From: an uncultured SAR86 cluster bacterium
Lineage (GTDB): Bacteria; Pseudomonadota; Gammaproteobacteria; Magnimaribacterales; D2472
Assembly (NCBI GenBank): GCA_902541175.1
Contig: CACBPP010000004.1
Coordinates: 1-64,000, forward strand
Length of the DNA stretch: 64,000 bases
Direction of reading: 5' to 3'
Shown in pieces: positions 1 to 7,406 of the stretch. How positions within the stretch are numbered: position 1 is the stretch's first letter; every line of letters starts with the position of its first letter. The translations under genes were made by a program, and so were the position numbers. The notes under the pieces are model-generated. The model did no database searches. It was not told the origin of the DNA and was given only the letters and a program-made list of their open reading frames with translations.

Positions 1-16
1 TAAAAGATAAAAAATT

Positions 17-45
17 GAAGCTGCTTTACGCAGCTTCTTTTTTTT
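17..45 (+). terminator. Rho-independent terminator of an upstream gene
   Basis: An 8-bp perfect stem GAAGCTGC / GCAGCTTC (17-24 and 30-37) with loop TTTAC is followed directly by eight T residues. It ends a + strand transcript whose gene lies outside the window, so the following dehydrogenase probably has its own promoter. Confidence 0.85.
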
Positions 46-64
46 ATGGTACATTTTACATACT

Positions 65-1150
65 ATGATTATTGGAGTTCCAACCGAAGTCAAAAACAAT
101 GAAAATCGAATAGGTTTAACACCTCATTCAGTTAAAAAAATAGTAGATTCTGGCCACGAAGTTTTAATACAAAATAACGCTGGTGCAAACATTGGATTTT
201 TTAACGATCAATACCAAAATGCTGGTGCAAAAATAATTGATTCTGCTGAAGAAGTTTATAAATCTTCTGAAATGGTAGTAAAAGTTAAAGAGCCAATTCC
301 TGATGAGTATAAGTTTTTAAACAGTGATTTAACCCTTTTCACATATTTGCACCTTGCTGGAGATCCTGAAAATGCAAAAAAATTAATTGATACAGGCGTT
401 ACTGGTATTGCTTATGAAACAGTCACTTCATCAGATGGATCCATGCCATTGCTTGCTCCTATGAGTACTATTGCAGGACAACTTGCATTTGTTGTTGGCT
501 CTTATCATCTCCTTAAGCATAATAAAGGAAAAGGTGTCATGATTGGTCATATGGATGATATGGATCCAAGGGTAGTGACAGTTATTGGTGCTGGTGTTGC
601 TGGTACACAATCCATTTTGAAGGCAATTGATAATAGGGCATTAGTAAAAGTTGTTGATTCCTCTCAAACAAAACTCGATGATCTTAAATCTAAATATGGA
701 ACAGATAATGTTGAATATATTCTTTCAACAAAGGATTCAATTCAGGTTTCAGTTAATGAATCTGACCTTGTAATTGGAAGTGTCTATGTTGTTGGCAAGG
801 AAGCTCCTAAGGTAGTTACTAAAGAAATGTTATCATCGATGAATCCGGGCACTGTAATGGTTGATGTTTCTATAGACCAGGGTGGATGTTTTGAGACTAG
901 CAAACCAACTACACATGATAGTCCTACATTTTTAGAGAATGACATTGTTCACTATTGTGTAACTAATATGCCTGGCGCAGTTCCATTGACAGCCACTGAA
1001 GCACTAAACAAAGTTTCACTATCATATGTTGAGAATCTTGCAAATAATGGTATTCAAAATGCTCTTAATTCTGATGAGCATTTGAGAAATGGTCTCAATA
1101 TTCTTGATGGAAGAATTGTTCATCCTGGAGTGAAAGAAGCTCTAGAATAA
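65..1150 (+). CDS. ald: Alanine dehydrogenase (NAD-dependent)
   Basis: This cytoplasmic enzyme interconverts L-alanine and pyruvate plus ammonia with NAD, linking amino-acid catabolism to central carbon. Family landmarks are visible: R15 in NENRIGLTP, the substrate/catalytic pair K75 (VKVKEP) and H96 (YLHLA), the Rossmann glycines GAGVAG at 175-180, the catalytic aspartate near 271 (SIDQGG) and the signature NMPGAVP. At 361 residues it is slightly shorter than the usual ~370. The ATG at 65 gives the canonical N-terminus MIIGVP. The secreted amidase follows 14 bases later, so released amide nitrogen or amino acids could feed this step (inference). Confidence 0.93.
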   Translation: MIIGVPTEVKNNENRIGLTPHSVKKIVDSGHEVLIQNNAGANIGFFNDQYQNAGAKIIDSAEEVYKSSEMVVKVKEPIPDEYKFLNSDLTLFTYLHLAGDPENAKKLIDTGVTGIAYETVTSSDGSMPLLAPMSTIAGQLAFVVGSYHLLKHNKGKGVMIGHMDDMDPRVVTVIGAGVAGTQSILKAIDNRALVKVVDSSQTKLDDLKSKYGTDNVEYILSTKDSIQVSVNESDLVIGSVYVVGKEAPKVVTKEMLSSMNPGTVMVDVSIDQGGCFETSKPTTHDSPTFLENDIVHYCVTNMPGAVPLTATEALNKVSLSYVENLANNGIQNALNSDEHLRNGLNILDGRIVHPGVKEALE

Positions 1151-1164
1151 CTTTCAGATTTGAG

Positions 1165-2523
1165 ATGTTCAAAAAGTTAAATTTGTATATTTTTTTATTA
1201 TTTTTTTTAGTAACTGTTAACGCATCTAATGATGAAAAAAATGCTTTAATTGAGATTTACAACAATCCAAATGACATCAATTTAATTAATATCGTTATTA
1301 AAGATAATATCGACATTGGTGGCAAAGTTACATCTGCTGGATCCTTGGCACTACAAGATAACATTGCAAAATCGGATGCCTTCATAATAGATAAATTAAA
1401 AAGAGCAAATTATTATATTCTTGGTAAAGCAAATTTATCCGAATGGGCAAACTTTAGATCTGAAGATTCGGTTAGCGGATGGTCAAGTTTGGGTGGTCAA
1501 ACGAAACATTATCTTGATGATATTTATAATCCTTGTGGCTCTAGCTCCGGATCTGCTGTTGCTGTTTCTATGGGGATTGTAGATATTGCTATTGGCACAG
1601 AGACAAATGGATCAATTTCATGTCCATCATCTGTAAACGGAATTGTTGGCATGAAACCAACTACAGGCTTGGTTAGTAGGTCTGGTATTGTTCCAATATC
1701 ATCTTCACAAGATACAGCTGGACCAATGGGTGCAACTGTTAATATTGTTGCAAAAACACTTGAAGTTATTTCAGGATATGATGAAAATGATCCTGCTACT
1801 TCTTTTATTCCATCAAATTTTGATTTTAATTTTTCAAGTGCAACAAAGAATAACTCTCTTAAAGGTGTTCGATTAGGCTTGTTGGATTCAAAAAATACTA
1901 ATCCACAAGTTATTGAATTACATTTAAAAATTAAAGAAATAGTTAATTCTTTGGGCGGTGAATTAATTTTGATAAATGATGACAGGGATTATCCTAATGA
2001 TGCTGAATATTATGTTCTTCTCTATGAGTTTCGAGTGGGGCTAGAAGAATATCTAAAAGATGCTAATTCCTCTATGAAAAAACTTACGGACATAATTGAT
2101 TTTAATAATGCTAATAAAGATATTGTTATGCCATATTTTGGGCAAGACATTTTTTATAAATCTATCGAAAGCACTAATTATCTAAAATTTTTATGGTCCA
2201 AATACAAAATACACAAATCCTATCAGTCCACTAAAGGTCTTATGGATAAATATGACTTAGACGCTTTTATTGGTTTGACTAGAGGCCCTGCATGGAAAAT
2301 AAATTATAATGGAGGTGATTATATTGCTATGAATGACTCGCCTCAATTTGGAAGTGGAGGGTATGCTGCGCACAATGGAATGCCTCACATAACAATTCCT
2401 TACTTTAAAATTAATAAGTTTCCTGTTGGAATTTCAATTATTGGAGATCGTTGGAATGATAAGTTAATCATTGGATATGCGTCAGCAATAGAAAAATCAA
2501 GATATAATTTAGATTCTCAATGA
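1165..2523 (+). CDS. Secreted amidase-signature hydrolase
   Basis: This is a Ser-cisSer-Lys amidase of the amidase signature family, which hydrolyses carboxamides; the exact substrate cannot be read from sequence. The first ~20 residues form a signal peptide (MFKK plus a hydrophobic run ending VNA), so it should act in the periplasm or outside. The catalytic Lys is K46 in VIKDN. The Gly/Ser-rich signature around 124-131 (CGSSSGSA) carries the cis-Ser, and the nucleophile is S150 in GTETNGS. The catalytic set is therefore intact. Length (452) is normal for the family. It sits in a tight run with the upstream dehydrogenase and the downstream reductase. Confidence 0.88.
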   Translation: MFKKLNLYIFLLFFLVTVNASNDEKNALIEIYNNPNDINLINIVIKDNIDIGGKVTSAGSLALQDNIAKSDAFIIDKLKRANYYILGKANLSEWANFRSEDSVSGWSSLGGQTKHYLDDIYNPCGSSSGSAVAVSMGIVDIAIGTETNGSISCPSSVNGIVGMKPTTGLVSRSGIVPISSSQDTAGPMGATVNIVAKTLEVISGYDENDPATSFIPSNFDFNFSSATKNNSLKGVRLGLLDSKNTNPQVIELHLKIKEIVNSLGGELILINDDRDYPNDAEYYVLLYEFRVGLEEYLKDANSSMKKLTDIIDFNNANKDIVMPYFGQDIFYKSIESTNYLKFLWSKYKIHKSYQSTKGLMDKYDLDAFIGLTRGPAWKINYNGGDYIAMNDSPQFGSGGYAAHNGMPHITIPYFKINKFPVGISIIGDRWNDKLIIGYASAIEKSRYNLDSQ

Positions 2524-2537
2524 TATAAGGATTTAAT

Positions 2538-3545
2538 ATGGAAAAAGTTTTAGTAACAGGAGCAACAGGTTATATTGGCTTGCATTGTATTCAGCAACTT
2601 CTTGATCAAGGTTACGCTGTTAACGGTTCAGTAAGATCACCTGAAAGAAAAAATGAGATATATGATGCTCTTAAAAAACATAATACTCCTACAGACAATC
2701 TTCAAATTTTTACTTTTAATCTTACAGAAGATGACGGATGGGATGAAGGAATGGAGGGTTGTGATTATTTAATGCATGTTGCATCACCTTTGGCATTGGC
2801 TAATCATGGTGAGGAATTTTTTGTTGGGCCAGCAGTATCTGGTGCAAAAAGAGCTCTTAAGTTTGCAAAAAAACATAATGTAAAAAAGGTAGTTCTTACA
2901 TCTTCAGTGGCTGCAATTTTCGAAACAACTGTCTTAAAGGAATACTATGATGAAAGTGACTGGTCAGATCCAAATAAAGACACCATTAATCATTATGCAA
3001 AAAGTAAAACACTTGCAGAAATGGCAGCCTGGGATTTTGTCAAAGAAGAAAATAATCCCTTTGAACTTGCAGTAATAAATCCTGCTTTGGTGATTGGCCC
3101 ATCATTATCAGGAGATATTGGAGAATCAAATAAAGCTATTGAATTAGTAGCAACTGGAAAAATGCCAGTAGGGGTTCCAATTCAATTTGGATACGTAGAT
3201 GTAAGAGATGTTGCGGCTGCACATATACTTGCAATGCAAAATCCAAATAGCAATGGAAAAAGATTTGCTTTAAGCGAAAAAGATCTATGGTACAAGGATG
3301 TTGCAAAAATCTTAAGAGCTAATGGTTTTAATAAAGCACCTAAATATAGTATTCCAGCATGGATTACTCCTTTACTTGCAGTTTTTAGTAAAGAATTAAG
3401 ATTTTCTCTTCCATATGTTGGAAGAGTAAGAAGTGTCAGGGATGCAACAAACGCTAAGGATATTCTTGGCTGGAAACCAAGACCTGCTGAAGAATCTATA
3501 GTAGAAATCGCTGAGCAAATAAGAGAATTAGGATTAATTAAATAA
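2538..3545 (+). CDS. Extended SDR NAD(P)-dependent reductase/epimerase, dihydroflavonol-reductase-like
   Basis: This is an extended short-chain dehydrogenase. The nucleotide-binding motif GATGYIG is at 8-14. S123 in TSSVAA and the Y153-x3-K157 pair (YAKSK) complete the active site. The overall pattern resembles dihydroflavonol-4-reductase/cinnamoyl-CoA reductase-like proteins, which reduce a carbonyl on varied substrates, so no specific substrate is claimed. The start is ATG with AAGGA upstream. The 3' end overlaps the convergent reductase gene by 8 bases (3538-3545). Confidence 0.85.
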   Translation: MEKVLVTGATGYIGLHCIQQLLDQGYAVNGSVRSPERKNEIYDALKKHNTPTDNLQIFTFNLTEDDGWDEGMEGCDYLMHVASPLALANHGEEFFVGPAVSGAKRALKFAKKHNVKKVVLTSSVAAIFETTVLKEYYDESDWSDPNKDTINHYAKSKTLAEMAAWDFVKEENNPFELAVINPALVIGPSLSGDIGESNKAIELVATGKMPVGVPIQFGYVDVRDVAAAHILAMQNPNSNGKRFALSEKDLWYKDVAKILRANGFNKAPKYSIPAWITPLLAVFSKELRFSLPYVGRVRSVRDATNAKDILGWKPRPAEESIVEIAEQIRELGLIK

Positions 3546-4287
3546 TTCCTGGAATAATAGCTTTCCTATTTTTTGGATAATCATTGAATTTTTCTTTATA
3601 CCATCTGTGATGTGATAATGCTCTTGGGAAAAGGTTTGCAATCACCCATATTAAAAAAACAATTCCTGATAAACTCCAAGTTAATATAGCCCATCCTAAC
3701 CATTCTATTATTTCACCAAAATAATTAGGAGCTGATAAGTATTTATATAAAAATGCATTAGGAATATGGTAACCAGGCCCTTTCTTTTTTTTCATACCCA
3801 TTATTATGTAATCAGACCTAATGTTGATATACATGCCTATTAAGAAAATTGATAGTCCTACAATAAAGTTTGGACTTGAAATCCAATTTTCAGAATATTG
3901 AGTAAAATAAAAAATACCAAAGGCTTGAATGCTTACATTTACAAGATTAAAAAAGAAAGCTGAAAATGCAATTGAGATAGGCATTTTAGGGTTAGTCATT
4001 TCAATCAAAAACGGATAGATAAAGGTTCTATGAATGTAATGCGATAACCAAATTATAAGAAATACTTTATGAACGATTTGAAGCTGATCTCTAACAACTA
4101 AGGCATAAATTATCATCAAAATTACACAAGGCGACTCCATTACAACCCACCCAAGCCGAGCAGGTATTTCTATTCCCCAACCATCTTTAATATGACGTCC
4201 ATATGGAGCACTTTCAAAAAATAAATACGCAAAGGTTCCTATACCAATAAGAACCCATACTAATGACAATATATAAAATGTATTCAT
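3538..4287 (-). CDS. Steroid 5-alpha-reductase-like membrane protein (3-oxo-5-alpha-steroid 4-dehydrogenase family)
   Basis: This 249-residue polytopic protein has about six hydrophobic segments. It carries the C-terminal signature of the SRD5A/DUF1295 group: PNYFGEIIEWLGWA near 187-200, followed by RALSHHRWY and a basic tail. HYIHRTFIYP near residue 85 also matches the family. Eukaryotic members reduce a C=C bond of a 3-oxo-steroid or polyprenal with NADPH. In bacteria the substrate is unknown; a sterol or isoprenoid lipid is possible. It is transcribed alone, convergent with the SDR gene and divergent from the GMC oxidoreductase. Confidence 0.82.
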   Translation of the reverse strand: MNTFYILSLVWVLIGIGTFAYLFFESAPYGRHIKDGWGIEIPARLGWVVMESPCVILMIIYALVVRDQLQIVHKVFLIIWLSHYIHRTFIYPFLIEMTNPKMPISIAFSAFFFNLVNVSIQAFGIFYFTQYSENWISSPNFIVGLSIFLIGMYINIRSDYIIMGMKKKKGPGYHIPNAFLYKYLSAPNYFGEIIEWLGWAILTWSLSGIVFLIWVIANLFPRALSHHRWYKEKFNDYPKNRKAIIPGII

Positions 4288-4373
4288 ATAAAAAATTTAT
4301 AAACTAAGTTTACAGCTATGATTCTAAATCATAAACTTAATATATAGTTTGATTTTTTTGGGGAAATTTTAAA

Positions 4374-6053
4374 GTGGAAAAATATGACTTTGTTATTTTA
4401 GGTGCTGGATCTGCAGGATGTGTTCTTGCAAACAAGTTAAGTGCAAATCCTAACTTTAAAGTCTGTTTGATTGAAGCAGGTTCAAAAGATAGTGATCCTA
4501 GAATTCATATACCAATTGGTTTTGCATTTCTAGGTGATGGCAGTAAATACAGCTGGAACTACGAAACTGTTCCTCAAAAAGAATTTGAGAAAGAAGTTGT
4601 TGCTCAGCCTGTTGAAGAGGTCGTTGATTCTGCGGGCGGCACTTATAAAGTTGAAACTGACTCAATGGAACATAGAAAGGGATTTCAACCAAGAGGAAAA
4701 ACATTGGGCGGTTCAAGTTCTATTAATGCAATGTTATATGTTAGAGGCCATAAGTGGGACTATGATCATTGGTCTGAATTAGGGAATCAAGGTTGGTCAT
4801 ATGATGAAGTGTTACCTTATTTTAAAAGAGCAGAACACAATGAGGTATTTGATGATCAATATCATGGACAAAATGGTCCTTTAAATGTTTGCAAGATTCG
4901 AAATCAAAATACTCCTACAGACGATTTTGTTAAAACAGGATCAGAAATATTTGGTTATAACGATGATTTTAACGGGGAAAATCAAGAGGGTATCGGATAT
5001 TATCAAACCACTCAAAAAGATGGAAAGCGCTGCAGTGCTGCAAAAGCATATCTTGTCCCTTCACTTGATAGAGAAAACTTAACAGTTATGACAGACACCA
5101 ATGTAAATAAAGTTATTTTTGAATATAAAAAAGCTGTCGGTGTTGAGTGTTTAAATGAGGCTGGTGAATTAGTAACAATTAATGCAACGAAAGAAGTTAT
5201 TCTTAGCTCTGGTGCATTTGGTTCCCCGCAAATATTATTAAGATCAGGTGTGGGACCTTCTAAAGAAATTCTTAAACATAATATTGAGCATATTCATGAG
5301 TTGCCTGGAGTTGGAAAGAACCTTCAAGATCATATTGATTATCTTTCTGTTCATAGATATAACTCTATAGAACTAATCGGCTTTTCTCTTAAATCGATTT
5401 TTTACAAATTTCCTTTAGAAATTCTTAAATATATTTTTGCAAAAGTTGGAATGTTTACATCAACCGTTGCTGAAGCTGGAGGTTTTATTAGATCATGTGA
5501 TGAAAAAAATATTCCAGATATTCAATTACATTTTGCACCGGCAATGGTAATTGATCATGGAAGAACATCCGTTTGGGGTCATGGCCTCAGTTGTCACGTA
5601 TGTTTATTAAGACCAAAGTCAAGAGGTGAAGTTACTTTAAATTCAGCAGATCCTTTAGATGATCCACTAATAGATCCAAAGTTTTTATCTCATCCTGATG
5701 ATGTGGACGATCTTGTTGCTGGATATAAAAAAATGATGAGTATTTTAAATAAAGATCCTGTAGGAAAATATACTTCAAGTCATACGCAACGACCTATAAA
5801 TTTAGATGATGACAAAGATATTGAGCAGGCAATAAGAGAAGATGCTGATACGGTCTATCATCCTGTAGGTACATGTAAAATGGGATCTGATGAAATGGCA
5901 GTTGTTGATGATAAATTAAAGGTTCATGGCATAGAAAGTTTAAGAGTTGTTGATGCTTCAATAATGCCAACATTAATTGGTGGTAATACAAACGCACCCA
6001 CTATTATGATTGGAGAAAAAGCATCTGACATGATCTTAAGTGATTGGGAATAA
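4374..6053 (+). CDS. GMC-family FAD-dependent oxidoreductase (choline/alcohol dehydrogenase-like)
   Basis: This flavoenzyme oxidises alcohols to aldehydes. The FAD dinucleotide fold GAGSAG is at 10-15, the second GMC signature is in PRGKTLGGSSSINAMLYVRG, and the catalytic pair is H496 (YHPVGTC) and N540 (GNTNAPT). BetA-type choline dehydrogenases look like this, but sequence alone does not separate choline from other alcohols. An extra acidic stretch of roughly 25-30 residues (about 66-100) precedes PRGK; it lacks an obvious equivalent in BetA and may shape the substrate entrance. The start is GTG with GGGGA about ten bases upstream. The rhodanese and patatin genes follow immediately. Confidence 0.9.
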   Translation: MEKYDFVILGAGSAGCVLANKLSANPNFKVCLIEAGSKDSDPRIHIPIGFAFLGDGSKYSWNYETVPQKEFEKEVVAQPVEEVVDSAGGTYKVETDSMEHRKGFQPRGKTLGGSSSINAMLYVRGHKWDYDHWSELGNQGWSYDEVLPYFKRAEHNEVFDDQYHGQNGPLNVCKIRNQNTPTDDFVKTGSEIFGYNDDFNGENQEGIGYYQTTQKDGKRCSAAKAYLVPSLDRENLTVMTDTNVNKVIFEYKKAVGVECLNEAGELVTINATKEVILSSGAFGSPQILLRSGVGPSKEILKHNIEHIHELPGVGKNLQDHIDYLSVHRYNSIELIGFSLKSIFYKFPLEILKYIFAKVGMFTSTVAEAGGFIRSCDEKNIPDIQLHFAPAMVIDHGRTSVWGHGLSCHVCLLRPKSRGEVTLNSADPLDDPLIDPKFLSHPDDVDDLVAGYKKMMSILNKDPVGKYTSSHTQRPINLDDDKDIEQAIREDADTVYHPVGTCKMGSDEMAVVDDKLKVHGIESLRVVDASIMPTLIGGNTNAPTIMIGEKASDMILSDWE

Positions 6054-6059
6054 ATTCAA

Positions 6060-6374
6060 TTGAAAATTTTTTATATTTTTTTAATATTATTTGGCATTAA
6101 TTCAATTGCGGAAGCTTTCATTGTAATTGATGTGAGAACACCTGAGGAATTCATGGCAGGTCATATCGAAGAATCACTGAATGTTGAATGGCAAATAATA
6201 TCTTCAATAACTAATGAAGTAAAAAAGGACCAAAAAATATATACATATTGTAGAAGCGGTAGAAGGTCTCAAAATGCTACTGACATTTTAATCGATCTGG
6301 GATACGAAGATGTAACAAATCTTGGTGGAATAGAAGATGCAGCTATTTTTTTAGAAAGAAATATAACTGAATGA
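6060..6374 (+). CDS. Secreted single-domain rhodanese
   Basis: This 104-residue protein has an N-terminal signal peptide (MKIFYIF through IAEA, ~19 residues) and one rhodanese domain. It contains IDVRTPEEFMAGHI and the active-site loop CRSGRRS with cysteine C64, which forms the persulfide intermediate in sulfur transfer. The loop is intact, so activity is expected; the acceptor is unknown. The start is TTG at 6060, chosen because it gives the signal peptide and lies just after the upstream stop. The stop overlaps the patatin start by four bases (ATGA), indicating translational coupling. Confidence 0.85.
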   Translation: MKIFYIFLILFGINSIAEAFIVIDVRTPEEFMAGHIEESLNVEWQIISSITNEVKKDQKIYTYCRSGRRSQNATDILIDLGYEDVTNLGGIEDAAIFLERNITE

Positions 6375-7294
6375 AAAATTTTTTTAGTTTTCTAACAAAA
6401 TTTAATCACAAAAAGATAATTTGTTTTGATGGCGGTGGCGTTAGAACAATAGCAGCATTGGTTTTTTTACAAAAACTTGAAGCAGAAAGCGGCAAAAAAA
6501 TTTCAGAAGTGTTCGATATGTTTATTGGAACAAGTGCTGGTGCATTCAATGCAGCGTGTTTTGCATATGGAGAATTTACTGCTGATAAAATTAAAAGATA
6601 TTGGTCTAAAAGTTATTTGGATCAAATTATGAAGAGCTCATTTTTTTGGGATAAGGCATCATTAATTCAGGCCAGACCGAGATATGAAAGCGAAGGTAGA
6701 TTAAAACTCTTAGATGAAATATTTAAGTCAGACACACTTAAACAATCCAATAAACCTTTTTTATGTTATGCATATGATATTGAAAATAGATCTAATAAGG
6801 TATTTGATTCTTTTAATACTCCAGATATTACTTTTAAAGATGCAATAGCTGCCTCAAGCGCAGCACCTATGTATTTTCCTTCATATCAAATGGAAGATAA
6901 ATCATGGATGATTGATGGAAGTATAATAACTAATAATCCAACTTTAATAGGATATTCATATTCTAAGAATTTGCTTGAGACAAATAATATAAGAATTCTT
7001 AGCCTTGGATCCGGACAAAACAAAATAAAAATTGATGGAGAAAATTCCACTAACTGGGGCGGCGTAGGGTGGTTAAGAAATGACATTATGGGGATGTTGC
7101 TTGATTCAGAGATACATAATCAAATATCTTCCAGTTTCTTTGAAGATAATTATTTAAGAGTAAACTCACCATTAGGAAAAGTTAATAAATTGTTAGATGA
7201 CGATTCTGAAGAAAATTTAGAGAAAATACATTTAATGGGCATGGAATGGTGGTCTGACTATGGTGAACAAGCATTGAATTTTATAGATCTTTAA
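6371..7294 (+). CDS. Patatin-like phospholipase
   Basis: This is a serine lipid acyl hydrolase with a Ser-Asp dyad. The oxyanion-hole motif DGGGVR is at 20-25, the nucleophile elbow GTSAG is at 53-57 (S55), and the catalytic Asp is in DGS (D182). At 307 residues it is one patatin domain with a short C-terminal tail. There is no signal peptide or transmembrane segment, so it should be cytoplasmic or membrane-peripheral. It is translationally coupled to the rhodanese and probably co-transcribed with the GMC oxidoreductase, suggesting lipid or alcohol turnover. No cyclic-nucleotide synthase lies nearby, so a defence role is not supported. Confidence 0.87.
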   Translation: MKNFFSFLTKFNHKKIICFDGGGVRTIAALVFLQKLEAESGKKISEVFDMFIGTSAGAFNAACFAYGEFTADKIKRYWSKSYLDQIMKSSFFWDKASLIQARPRYESEGRLKLLDEIFKSDTLKQSNKPFLCYAYDIENRSNKVFDSFNTPDITFKDAIAASSAAPMYFPSYQMEDKSWMIDGSIITNNPTLIGYSYSKNLLETNNIRILSLGSGQNKIKIDGENSTNWGGVGWLRNDIMGMLLDSEIHNQISSSFFEDNYLRVNSPLGKVNKLLDDDSEENLEKIHLMGMEWWSDYGEQALNFIDL

Positions 7295-7334
7295 GTTTTT
7301 CTAACCAAGTGCATAGAAATACGCCTAATTTATC

Positions 7335-7363
7335 TTGACATAAATTGGTCAAAAACGTCTAAT
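7335..7363 (+). promoter_or_regulatory. Sigma-70 promoter of the TonB receptor
   Basis: A perfect -35 TTGACA (7335-7340) is followed by 17 bases and TCTAAT (7358-7363, five of six consensus). The transcript would begin about 35-40 bases before the GTG start at 7407. This is among the best core promoters in the window, so high expression of the receptor is likely. Confidence 0.7.
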
Positions 7364-7406
7364 AATGTTGAAAATTTAAATTTCTTGAAATACCTGGGGG
7401 GTAATC

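Noticed and set aside
6371-7294. Patatin as a CBASS-type phage defence effector
   Set aside because: No cGAS/DncV-like cyclase, Cap2/Cap3 or other defence gene is near; neighbours are a rhodanese and a GMC oxidoreductase.
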